A DNA stretch of 5,482 nt from CAWHOW01 sp050013795 (GTDB lineage: Bacteria > Bacteroidota > Bacteroidia > Bacteroidales > CG2-30-32-10): NCBI GenBank assembly GCA_050013795.1, contig JBEKEO010000212.1, positions 1-5,482 of the forward strand. Reading direction: 5' to 3'. A program made the position numbers and the translations under genes. The notes beneath the pieces are model-generated. The model was not told where the DNA came from, made no database searches, and saw nothing but the letters and a program-made list of their open reading frames with translations. Shown one piece after another: positions 1-5,482 of the stretch. Numbering within the stretch: the stretch's first letter is position 1; every line of letters begins with the position of its first letter.

Positions 1-908
1 GTTTTCTTGTACAATTTATCTATCAGTCCAATCTGGTTTGTATGCCATGCTTCAGCAATAAAAGGACTGGCAACCTTTGAAAGCGAACCTCTCGGAACAT
101 CAATAACGGTTCCTATATAATAAGCAATGGAAAATATAGCTGTCTGTTTTAGTCCCTGCATAGCGCCAAGCATTAATGTCGAAATATTGGCTGAAAGGAT
201 TGCCCCCACACCTCCTATAATTACAAACAATCCATAAATGATCATTTCTTTCAGCATCTTTTTGTTGAGCAATGACAAATCGGGTTTCAGATAAAGCAGC
301 TTAAGATATCTAAGATAAATTAGATTCAATATAAAGCCAGTTACAAAAGCAAGCACCAGCAGCATCATGAATTCACTGAAATCAATCATACGTATATTCA
401 TAAGGAATAATAGAAGCGCAGTGAACAGGGGCATGATGATCTGCTGAATGAATGAAGGAACAATTATCTTATGATTGACCAGGCAATATGTTGAAATGAT
501 GCCATTATACATAATAATAAATGAGAAAGGTATCAGATACCAAATATATTTTCCCATCAGGGCAGCTTTGGCGCTGTATGCAGCTATAATTTGTTCCTTC
601 AGCAAAAGGAAAAGAAGCAGCATGATGACGAATCCGAACAATGGAATTATCAGTATCAGAAATAAAAACCCATGGTCTTTCTTTTCCTTGCTTTTGAAAA
701 TGGGATAGAATTTAATAATCACTTTGGCAAAGCCAATCCTTGCCAGAGGAGAAACCAGAAATGCCGAACTTAAAATAATACTGCGAATTCCGACTTCTTC
801 GGGCATCATTCCTTTTGGCATCAGCCATAGAACATTAAATGCGCTTATAACCAAGCTAACATAAGTAATGATCGTATTTCCTAAAGCCTGTTTCCTAATA
901 ACACCCAT
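1..908 (-). CDS. Polysaccharide/O-antigen flippase-like membrane protein (MOP superfamily), C-terminus cut by window edge
   Basis: This gene is open from the ATG at 906-908 to the window edge, giving about 302 residues of an inner-membrane protein. Reading the minus strand gives a start MGVIRKQALGNTII, then hydrophobic helices at about residues 11-30, 43-61, 80-103, 121-140, 150-171, 178-200, 222-242 and 255-271, separated by short basic loops (for example KSKEKKDH near 72-79). The opening (basic residues, a first helix, then a GIRSIILSSAFLVSPLARIG-type second helix) is typical of Wzx-like polysaccharide transporters and lipopolysaccharide biosynthesis proteins. These flip undecaprenyl-linked glycans across the inner membrane. 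The family is usually 420-500 residues, so roughly a third is missing. There is no clear Shine-Dalgarno sequence or promoter just upstream. The gap to the peptidase stop is 97 bases and holds a hairpin. The substrate cannot be told from this sequence, and another MOP-type exporter is possible. Confidence 0.8.
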   Translation of the reverse strand, partial: MGVIRKQALGNTIITYVSLVISAFNVLWLMPKGMMPEEVGIRSIILSSAFLVSPLARIGFAKVIIKFYPIFKSKEKKDHGFLFLILIIPLFGFVIMLLLFLLLKEQIIAAYSAKAALMGKYIWYLIPFSFIIMYNGIISTYCLVNHKIIVPSFIQQIIMPLFTALLLFLMNIRMIDFSEFMMLLVLAFVTGFILNLIYLRYLKLLYLKPDLSLLNKKMLKEMIIYGLFVIIGGVGAILSANISTLMLGAMQGLKQTAIFSIAYYIGTVIDVPRGSLSKVASPFIAEAWHTNQIGLIDKLYKK

Positions 909-944
909 CGGTATAACTATATCAACTATATTTTAATATAAGCA

Positions 945-972
945 ACATTGCCCAGTGAATACCGGGCAATGT
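945..972 (-). terminator. Hairpin after the M13 peptidase gene, probable terminator
   Basis: A perfect 9-bp inverted repeat has arms at 945-953 (acattgccc) and 964-972 (gggcaatgt) with a 10-base loop. It lies 32 bases past the peptidase stop codon. On the minus strand it is followed by a T/A-rich run (tgcttatatt) rather than a clean T-tract, so termination may be partial and allow read-through into the flippase, whose start is 36 bases further on. Confidence 0.55.
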
Positions 973-1004
973 CGTAATAAAAATTAACTAAAAATTATTT
1001 TCAG

Positions 1005-3053
1005 TTACCAAATCTTAACCCTTAAACTATCTGGCCTGTACATTTTATCGCCCGGCTTAATATCAAAAGCCTTATAGAATTCAGGCATATTCTGTAAAGG
1101 TCCGATAACGCGGAACTTTGCAGGAGCATGTTCATTGCTCTTTATCTGGTTTGCAGTAGCTTCAGGACGTTCGTTCACCATCCATGCCAGTGCATATCCC
1201 AGGAAGAAACGCTGATCGGGAGTTAAGCCTGCAATCATCTCATTGTTCTTGTACTGGTTTGTTTTCTTGAAAGCTTCGTAAGCCATAATGATACCGCCAA
1301 GGTCAGCAATATTCTCACCCTGGGTAAGGTCGCCGTTTATGTGAAGGCTGTCAACAGCAATATAACCATCGAACTGCTTAACGATCTTTTTTGTTTTGGC
1401 ATAGAATTTTGCGCTGTCTTCAGGAGTCCACCAGTTGGCAAGGTTTCCAAGCTCATTGTATTTGCATCCCTGGTCATCAAAGCCATGAGTGATTTCATGT
1501 CCGAATGTTGCGCCGATAATCGAATAGAGTAGGGCATCGTCAGCCATTTTGCCTTCATAACCCGGAACAATAATGTTGCATCCAGGAATTACGATCTCAT
1601 TGTTTGAAGGATTGTAATATGCATTGTATGTCTGCGGATACATATCCCATTCGGTGCGGTCAACAGGTTTGCCATACTTGGAGATCATGTAATTGTTTTC
1701 CCATTTATTAGCTGCCATTGCATTCTTTACAAATGAACTGCGGTCAAGCTGCATGCTGCTAAGGTCTTTCCATTTGTCAGGATAACCCACTTTCATGATA
1801 ACGGCATTGAGTTTCTTCAGCGCTTTATCTTTGGTAGCATTGCTCATCCAGTCCAGTGCTTTTATTCTGTCAGCATAAATGCTTTTTATAGCATTGCCAA
1901 TTTCCACTAATTTCTCTTTCGTTCCTTTTGGCAGATATTCATCTACATAAACCTGTCCTATCAGTTCACCAAGAGAAGCATCGGTTGATTCCACAACGCG
2001 TTTCCACCGTGGCTTTGGCTCTTTCACGCCGCGGAGAACAGTGTTATAGAAACTGAAATGTTCCAAATAGGTCTTGTCATCCATATAGCGTGACAAGCCG
2101 TTAATCAGGTGGAATTTCAGATAATATTTCCAGTCTTCAAGCGGGAACGATTTCAGGTAACCATCCAATGCGGTGAGGAATTCAGGCTGTCCCACAATAA
2201 CGGTATCCACTTTCTTCAAGCCAACGCCTGTCATGAATAACGACCAGTCAATATTGGGAGTAGATGCTTTGAATTTGTCGTAAGCCATTTTATTGTAATT
2301 CTTAAGCGGGTCGCGGCAATCTTCGCGTTTGCGCGATGTTTTGGCAATGGCTGTTTCCAGCTTCATCAGCTTGTCGGCTGCTGTTTTGGCTTTGGCATCA
2401 TCGTATCCCATTATTTTGAACATATTGGTCAGATGGGTCATGAATTTTTCGCGTATCATCTTAGCGCGTGCATCATTGTCAAAATAATAGTTGCGGTCGG
2501 GGAGGCTCAATCCGCCCTGGTAAACAAACACTGCATACTTGCTGCTAATCCTGTCATCCTGCCCTACGCCGAAACCGAACAAAGGCGAGCCGGCAACTGT
2601 ATGTATATACGAAGCCACCTGCACCAGGTCGTTGATGTTCTTTATGGCATCAATCTTGTCAAAATCTTCTTTCAGGTCTGTAATGCCTTTCTTGTTCAGG
2701 TTCACAGTGTCAAGTCCGGTAAAAAAGAAATCGCCTATCTTTTGCTTGTTGCTGCCTTTTGGGGCATCTTTCAGCGCGGCCGACGATTCGCAAATCTTGC
2801 GTACCTGTGCGTTGATGGTATCCTGTATCAGCTGCCAAATACCGTTGCTTTGTTCGCTGGCAGGGATAGGATTTTGTTTGAACCATTTGCCGTTGGCATA
2901 AAGGAAGAAATCCTCTCCGGCTTTCACCGTCGAATCGATGTGCATGGCAAGTGCATCAGGACCGGATGCCTGTTTCTTTTTGTTATTGCACGAATAACAT
3001 GCAATAAGCGCTACTATTGCTAATAGCGATGCATAACTACTCACTTTTCTCAT
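1005..3053 (-). CDS. M13 family (neprilysin/PepO-like) zinc metallopeptidase, lipoprotein
   Basis: This is a complete 682-residue zinc endopeptidase of the M13 family, whose members cut oligopeptides. The N-terminus is a lipoprotein signal: MRK, a hydrophobic stretch, then LIAC (Cys19, the best lipobox) and a second Cys22 followed by NNKKK. The mature protein should therefore be lipid-anchored in the envelope, facing the periplasm or the cell surface. Motifs appear in family order: NAYYNP at 477-482, the zinc site HEITH at 519-523 followed by GFDDQG, the third zinc ligand Glu580 in ENIAD with Asp584, and His642 and Arg648 in the EHAPAKFRV block. The last two match neprilysin His711 and Arg717 in spacing. 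The C-terminus ends RVKIW, close to the usual family ending. The N-terminal ~400 residues are the helical capping domain (FFLYANGKWF near the start). Length is normal for M13 and no catalytic residue is missing. A good promoter lies upstream and the gene appears monocistronic. Its natural substrate cannot be inferred. Alternative names such as PepO or endothelin-converting-enzyme-like refer to the same family. Confidence 0.96.
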   Translation of the reverse strand: MRKVSSYASLLAIVALIACYSCNNKKKQASGPDALAMHIDSTVKAGEDFFLYANGKWFKQNPIPASEQSNGIWQLIQDTINAQVRKICESSAALKDAPKGSNKQKIGDFFFTGLDTVNLNKKGITDLKEDFDKIDAIKNINDLVQVASYIHTVAGSPLFGFGVGQDDRISSKYAVFVYQGGLSLPDRNYYFDNDARAKMIREKFMTHLTNMFKIMGYDDAKAKTAADKLMKLETAIAKTSRKREDCRDPLKNYNKMAYDKFKASTPNIDWSLFMTGVGLKKVDTVIVGQPEFLTALDGYLKSFPLEDWKYYLKFHLINGLSRYMDDKTYLEHFSFYNTVLRGVKEPKPRWKRVVESTDASLGELIGQVYVDEYLPKGTKEKLVEIGNAIKSIYADRIKALDWMSNATKDKALKKLNAVIMKVGYPDKWKDLSSMQLDRSSFVKNAMAANKWENNYMISKYGKPVDRTEWDMYPQTYNAYYNPSNNEIVIPGCNIIVPGYEGKMADDALLYSIIGATFGHEITHGFDDQGCKYNELGNLANWWTPEDSAKFYAKTKKIVKQFDGYIAVDSLHINGDLTQGENIADLGGIIMAYEAFKKTNQYKNNEMIAGLTPDQRFFLGYALAWMVNERPEATANQIKSNEHAPAKFRVIGPLQNMPEFYKAFDIKPGDKMYRPDSLRVKIW

Positions 3054-3096
3054 GATTATTTGTTTTGGGTTAATATTTACTTTCTGATTTCGATTT

Positions 3097-3126
3097 CAAA
3101 AGTAAGAAACTATTTGCAAAATGCAA
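3097..3126 (-). promoter_or_regulatory. Bacteroidota-type promoter for the M13 peptidase
   Basis: On the minus strand the -7 box TACTTTTG (3097-3104) matches the consensus TAnnTTTG exactly. A -33 TTG (3124-3126) lies 19 bases upstream of it, within the known spacing. Transcription should start near 3090-3093, giving a 5' leader of about 40 bases before the ATG at 3053. Confidence 0.7.
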
Positions 3127-3152
3127 GTAAAGTGGTAGAAAGTTTGGAATGT

Positions 3153-3175
3153 AAAAAATTTAATAATTCTATTAA
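3153..3175 (-). terminator. Weak AT hairpin plus T-tract after the zinc-ribbon gene
   Basis: On the minus strand, TTAATA and TATTAA (3160-3165 and 3170-3175, loop of 4) pair perfectly. They are followed by a run of six T (3153-3158), starting about 20 bases past the stop codon of the zinc-ribbon gene. The stem is all A/T and weak, so this is only a candidate terminator. Its place between that gene and the peptidase promoter is sensible. Confidence 0.3.
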
Positions 3176-3194
3176 CATATAATTAAAGGCTCCT

Positions 3195-4322
3195 CTATAT
3201 TTTCCTTGCATTACGTTTGCAATGGGGGCACCATGTTTTTAGATTTTTTACGCTCTTAGGAGTTGTTTTCCATTGATGACCATTTTTACATTCCCATAAC
3301 AGCGGAGAACAATTGTTAATATATTTATCTGATAAAAGTTTACCTCCCCGTTCTAAGGCTATTTTCTGATATGTTTCTATTTTATGTCTGCGTTTATCTC
3401 CGCCAGTTTTATAACTACAAATACGGCACCACCTATTGTTAATGATATTATTGGGAGTAGCATTCCATACATGTCCCTTGCTGCACTGAAATTCTAATTT
3501 CGTTTGACCGTTAACATATTTTTTTGATAAACATTTTCCTCCTCTTTTGGTTGCAAGTTCCTTCATGTATTTAATATCGTACTTAAAATGGCCTGCACAA
3601 ATCGGACACCACGATTTTTGATATTTTATACTACGTGCAACCGCTTCCCACTTATGTCCTTTACTACATTCCCATATAAGAACCATTTTACAGTGTATAT
3701 ATTTTTTAGATAAAAGTCTGCCGCCATGCTTGGCGGCTATTTTTCTGTATGTTTCTATATTGTCTCTCCTTCTTTCCATGCTGCAAATAGGGCACCAATA
3801 TTGCTTAAAAACATTATAAGGTAAAGTTTTCCAGACATGCCCTTCACTACACATAAATTCTAACTTCGTTTTACTGTTAATGTATACTTTTGATAAACAT
3901 ATACCTCCTTTTTTGGTTGCTATTTCATGTATGTCTTTTAAAGTGTAACTGGGAGCATTGGCACATGACGGACACCATGAATCACAACTTTTTATTTGAT
4001 TAGGAGACGCTTTCCATTGGTGTCCTTCTTTACATTTCCACAATAAAGGCGTTTTTGCAGTAACATATTCATTCGATAAGCACGCTCCTCCTTTTTCCTT
4101 TGCTATCAGCTTTAATTCATTTAATTTTTCTTCTTTGGATTGGACTTTTCTACATTCAGGGCACCATCCGATTTTTTTTATAATAGGGTAAGTAGTTTTC
4201 CATATATGCCCTTTTGAGCACATCCATTTATACTTGGTATAAATGTTACAATATTCTTTACTAAGACATATGCCTCCTTTAAAAGAGGCATATTCCTGAA
4301 GATCATTTATAGTATAATTCAT
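3195..4322 (-). CDS. Six-repeat zinc-ribbon protein (treble-clef-type CxxxH/CxxC array), function unknown
   Basis: The 375-residue product is almost nothing but six tandem units of about 60 residues (1-62, 63-125, 126-185, 186-246, 247-308, 309-375). Each unit has a helix-like lead (LKxIAxxKGG), then CLSxxY, a hydrophobic strand, CxxGHxW, and WCPxC. The likely zinc ligands per unit are Cys35/His39/Cys54/Cys57, Cys97/His101/Cys117/Cys120, Cys158/His162/Cys177/Cys180, Cys219/His223/Cys239/Cys242, Cys280/His284/Cys299/Cys302 and Cys345/His349/Cys365/Cys368. All six sets are intact. The Cys of CLS is Leu in units 4 and 6, so it is not a ligand. The pattern resembles the 'probable zinc-ribbon' family (DUF4379-like) found in bacteria, phages and large DNA viruses, sometimes attached to nuclease domains. 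No nuclease, membrane or signal segment is seen here. The protein is cytoplasmic, basic and probably binds nucleic acid (inference). The gene is more AT-rich than the peptidase (one sampled 60-base line of each: 33% versus 48% GC), which hints at transfer. The first ATG lacks a Shine-Dalgarno sequence. Confidence 0.85.
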   Translation of the reverse strand: MNYTINDLQEYASFKGGICLSKEYCNIYTKYKWMCSKGHIWKTTYPIIKKIGWCPECRKVQSKEEKLNELKLIAKEKGGACLSNEYVTAKTPLLWKCKEGHQWKASPNQIKSCDSWCPSCANAPSYTLKDIHEIATKKGGICLSKVYINSKTKLEFMCSEGHVWKTLPYNVFKQYWCPICSMERRRDNIETYRKIAAKHGGRLLSKKYIHCKMVLIWECSKGHKWEAVARSIKYQKSWCPICAGHFKYDIKYMKELATKRGGKCLSKKYVNGQTKLEFQCSKGHVWNATPNNIINNRWCRICSYKTGGDKRRHKIETYQKIALERGGKLLSDKYINNCSPLLWECKNGHQWKTTPKSVKNLKTWCPHCKRNARKI

Positions 4323-4406
4323 AGTGTTTTTTTAATAAAATCAGATACATTCTTTTTCTTTAAAACTGACTTATGTGCAATTTGGTGTTCCTTGATGATA
4401 ATTCAT

Positions 4407-4910
4407 TTATAAGTCTATTGCTATCAGATATTTCCCCAAAATTACAATATAATTCTTCCCTGCATCATTAAAAAAGGAGGAAATATTATAGCAAATGTGA
4501 AGTTTACCAGAACGAGAGCAAATGTTATCGCTGTGAAGAGTTAACTCATAGTCGTGAAGAGTTAACTCATAGTCGTGAAGAGTTACCTCATAGCCGTGAT
4601 GAGCTACCTCGTAGTGGTGATGAGTTACCTCATAGTCGTGATGAGTTACCTCATAGTCGTGAAGAGTTACCTCATAGTCGTGATGAGTTACCTCATAGTC
4701 GTGATGAGTTACCTCATAGCCGTGATGAGTTACCTCATAGCCGTGATGAGTTACCTCATAGTCATGATGAGTTACCTCATAGCCGTGATGAGTTACCTCA
4801 TAGCCATAATGAGTTACCTCATTGCCATGATGAGTTACCTCATCACCGTGATAAAGTATGTTATCATTACTATAACATACAGTCGCGCTACAGTAAATTA
4901 ACGTTTTCAT
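4407..4910 (-). CDS. Doubtful ORF through the 21-bp array, heptapeptide repeat (D/G)YEVTHH
   Basis: A 167-codon ORF starts at the ATG 4908-4910 (MKTLIYCSATVCYSND), crosses the whole tandem array as 15 heptapeptides of the form (D/G)YEVT(H/L)H, and ends with about 40 non-repetitive residues (CSRSGKLHICYNISSFF...). It lies in the same direction as the zinc-ribbon gene, 84 bases upstream of it. There is no Shine-Dalgarno sequence or convincing promoter, and no signal peptide. Because 21 is a multiple of three, any stop-free frame of the unit stays open, so ORF length is not evidence of coding. Most differences between units change the amino acid here (GAC/GGC, CAT/CTT, GTA/TTA), which does not look like protein-level selection. 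It may be a His-rich repeat protein, but I think a non-coding array with a chance ORF is more likely. Confidence 0.25.
   Translation of the reverse strand: MKTLIYCSATVCYSNDNILYHGDEVTHHGNEVTHYGYEVTHHGYEVTHHDYEVTHHGYEVTHHGYEVTHHDYEVTHHDYEVTLHDYEVTHHDYEVTHHHYEVAHHGYEVTLHDYELTLHDYELTLHSDNICSRSGKLHICYNISSFFNDAGKNYIVILGKYLIAIDL
4533..4868. repeat. 21-bp tandem array: 15 exact-length units plus one degenerate unit, each with a dyad
   Basis: Fifteen units of exactly 21 bp run head to tail from 4533 to 4847 with no insertion or deletion. A diverged sixteenth copy follows at 4848-4868. The core at unit positions 6-15, GAGTTACCTC, is identical in 12 of 15 units. Units 1 and 2 have GAGTTAACTC, a perfect 10-bp palindrome, and unit 4 has GAGCTACCTC. 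Differences otherwise fall at unit positions 1, 3, 5 and 16-21. With its flanks the core forms ATGAG-TTAC-CTCAT, a 5-bp stem and four-base loop. The period equals two turns of B-DNA, so all cores face the same side of the helix, and it also equals seven codons. There are no spacers, so this is not a CRISPR array. It could be a protein-binding array, an RNA hairpin series or a minisatellite. Confidence 0.95.
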
Positions 4911-5165
4911 GCTAAATAGTCAGTTTTCAGACCTAAAATCAACTATTTCGTCATGAAATTAAGTTTTAGGGAAACAGGCATTTGTAATGCTTGCTGCCCA
5001 TTATAGCAGCCTCCTATTATCTCATTAACGTATTATCCTAATATCAACTTTATGAACTCTAAATATTCAAGACAGTTCTTTTTTTAATTAACCTTTCCTG
5101 TTAAATTTATTGATTAAATTCTCTGTTAGGTGTAGCTTATAAATACATCTTTTTAAGTGCATAGG
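4911..5165. other. Intergenic AT-rich stretch with one imperfect hairpin (4932-4970)
   Basis: No convincing gene is seen here. The one structure is an imperfect hairpin at 4932-4970: cctaa/ttagg (4932-4936 and 4966-4970), then aact/agtt (4941-4944 and 4962-4965), then atttc/gaaat (4945-4949 and 4955-4959) around the loop gtcat. A four-base internal loop and a two-base bulge interrupt it. It sits 22 bases upstream of the ATG of the doubtful ORF on the minus strand and could be part of a leader. No other promoter or RNA gene was recognised between here and the GC-rich island. Confidence 0.4.
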
Positions 5166-5317
5166 CAAAGGAAAATTTGGTGCGGCGGCTTCTTGTGCGA
5201 TGACGGCCGTGATGGTCGTAGCTCGGCTAGCGATGCTCGGTGCGACAAACGACCATCGCAGGGCTTTTAAATTTTCCTTGATTCTTTTGTTACTTTTCTC
5301 ATCAAGGAGAAAAGTAA
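5166..5317. repeat. GC-rich, highly structured intergenic element ending in an 11-bp hairpin; probable dispersed repeat
   Basis: An island at 5181-5260 is 62.5% GC (50 of 80), while the 60 bases at 5281-5340 are 28%. It is bracketed by the inverted repeat aaggaaaattt (5168-5178) and aaattttcctt (5269-5279). Inside, gatggtcg (5211-5218) can pair with cgaccatc (5250-5257), or tgcgatg (5196-5202) with catcgca (5254-5260); these exclude each other. ACGGCCGT (5203-5210) is a palindrome. A perfect hairpin follows: 5290-5300 (ttacttttctc) with 5307-5317, loop of six. From memory, similar blocks (a TTACTTTT hairpin with ATCAAG next to a GC-rich segment) recur between genes in Bacteroidota genomes. 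That memory has not been checked here. An 84-codon ORF across it is probably not a gene. Confidence 0.6.
5290..5317. terminator. Perfect 11-bp hairpin without a clear T-tract; possible bidirectional terminator
   Basis: Arms 5290-5300 and 5307-5317 are fully complementary around the loop atcaag. Neither strand has a proper T-run directly after the stem: the plus strand continues gtataaaaaa and the minus strand caaaagaat. A role as a terminator or mRNA-end stabiliser is therefore only possible. It stands between the array region and the typA promoter and may insulate them. Confidence 0.35.
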
Positions 5318-5393
5318 GTATAAAAAAACATCTGGCTATCATCTAAATTTCCATAATATAATGGAGTTCCGTCAAACCTATCGCTTTTAATGC

Positions 5394-5401
5394 TACTTTT
5401 G
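5394..5401 (+). promoter_or_regulatory. -7 box of the typA promoter
   Basis: TACTTTTG, followed by CA, matches the Bacteroidota -7 consensus TAnnTTTG exactly and is the same octamer as in the peptidase promoter. I find no TTG at the expected -33 distance, so the -33 element is weak or absent. The start site should be near 5406, giving a leader of only about 20-25 bases before the ATG at 5429. Confidence 0.55.
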
Positions 5402-5428
5402 CAACTTCTTTTATGAAGGGATTTTGAA

Positions 5429-5482
5429 ATGAGTGAAAAGAAAGAGATTAGGAATATTGCCATTATTGCCCATGTTGATCAT
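5429..5482 (+). CDS. typA: Translational GTPase TypA/BipA, first 18 codons (truncated by window edge)
   Basis: The 18 visible residues, MSEKKEIRNIAIIAHVDH, are the start of a TypA/BipA ribosome-associated GTPase of the EF-G family. IRNIAIIAHVDH leads into the G1 P-loop (AHVDHGKT), which is cut before GKT. LepA would read IRNFxIIAHIDHGKS and EF-G RNIGIxAHIDAGKT, so TypA is the best match. TypA acts in the cytoplasm on 30S and 70S ribosomes and supports ribosome assembly and growth under stress and cold. The family is about 600 residues, so over 95% lies outside the window. The ATG is preceded by aaggg (5416-5420), a weak Shine-Dalgarno-like sequence at 8 bases, and by a -7 box at 5394-5401. 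The gene points away from all other genes here and marks the edge of the accessory stretch. Confidence 0.9.
   Translation, partial: MSEKKEIRNIAIIAHVDH

Noticed and set aside
475..708. 77-codon plus-strand ORF
   Set aside because: It is antisense to the flippase frame, which is open over the full 908 bases and has clear family character.
2433..3023. 196-codon plus-strand ORF, with others (2539-2901, 1341-1532, 1337-1570) inside the peptidase gene
   Set aside because: All lie opposite or out of frame to the strongly supported M13 peptidase, and none shows a domain.
4270..4291. 7-bp inverted repeat atgcctc/gaggcat near the start of the zinc-ribbon gene
   Set aside because: It arises from codons of the first zinc-ribbon unit and has no partner features; likely coincidence.
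4475..4497. Perfect AGGAGG on the plus strand upstream of an ATG
   Set aside because: The ATG at 4495-4497 is followed at once by TGA, the next ATG (4522) gives only four codons, and the phylum rarely uses Shine-Dalgarno sites.
4533..4847. CRISPR array
   Set aside because: The repeats are contiguous with no unique spacers and no cas genes are near.
4575..4901. 108-codon plus-strand ORF with MSYLIVV heptapeptides
   Set aside because: It exists only because the 21-bp unit has no stop in that frame; units 1 and 2 carry TAA in it, and the start is a GTG inside the repeat.
4993..5010. gctgc/gcagc 5-bp hairpin
   Set aside because: Short stem, eight-base loop and no T-tract, so not supportable as a terminator.
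5088..5342. 84-codon minus-strand ORF across the GC-rich island
   Set aside because: It runs through the structured inverted repeats, shows no recognisable domain, and its open frame follows from the GC-rich core. I treat it as a chance ORF in a repeat element.

Overview
The window looks like a chromosomal segment of a member of the Bacteroidota. The -7 promoter octamers TACTTTTG fit the Bacteroidota consensus TAnnTTTG. Start codons mostly lack a Shine-Dalgarno sequence, the sequence is AT-rich, and it carries an M13 lipoprotein peptidase and a Wzx-like flippase of types common in that phylum. I cannot name a genus.

Layout: (1) 1-908, minus strand: the first ~302 residues of a polysaccharide flippase (MOP superfamily) that runs off the left edge. 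(2) 1005-3053, minus: a complete M13 (neprilysin/PepO-type) zinc metallopeptidase with a lipoprotein signal peptide, a strong promoter upstream and a hairpin just downstream. (3) 3195-4322, minus: an AT-rich gene for a 375-residue protein made almost entirely of six tandem ~60-residue zinc-ribbon units (CxxxH...WCPxC), with no catalytic domain visible. (4) 4533-4847: fifteen head-to-tail copies of an exact 21-bp unit plus a sixteenth degenerate copy. Each unit is centred on a near-palindrome, GAGTTACCTC. A 167-codon ORF runs through the array on the minus strand, but its reality is doubtful. (5) 4911-5428: intergenic DNA with one imperfect hairpin and a GC-rich, highly folded island (about 5166-5317) that ends in an 11-bp perfect hairpin and looks like a dispersed intergenic element. 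(6) 5429-5482, plus: the first 18 codons of typA/bipA, behind a good -7 box.

The flippase, peptidase and typA are ordinary chromosomal genes with no obvious shared pathway. The accessory part is 3195-5320, where a pure zinc-ribbon-array protein lies next to a dyad-symmetric tandem DNA array. In the outermost array units base changes occur in pairs that keep or lengthen the dyad, so selection may act on the DNA or RNA structure rather than on an encoded peptide. A link between the zinc-ribbon protein and the array is only a hypothesis from adjacency.
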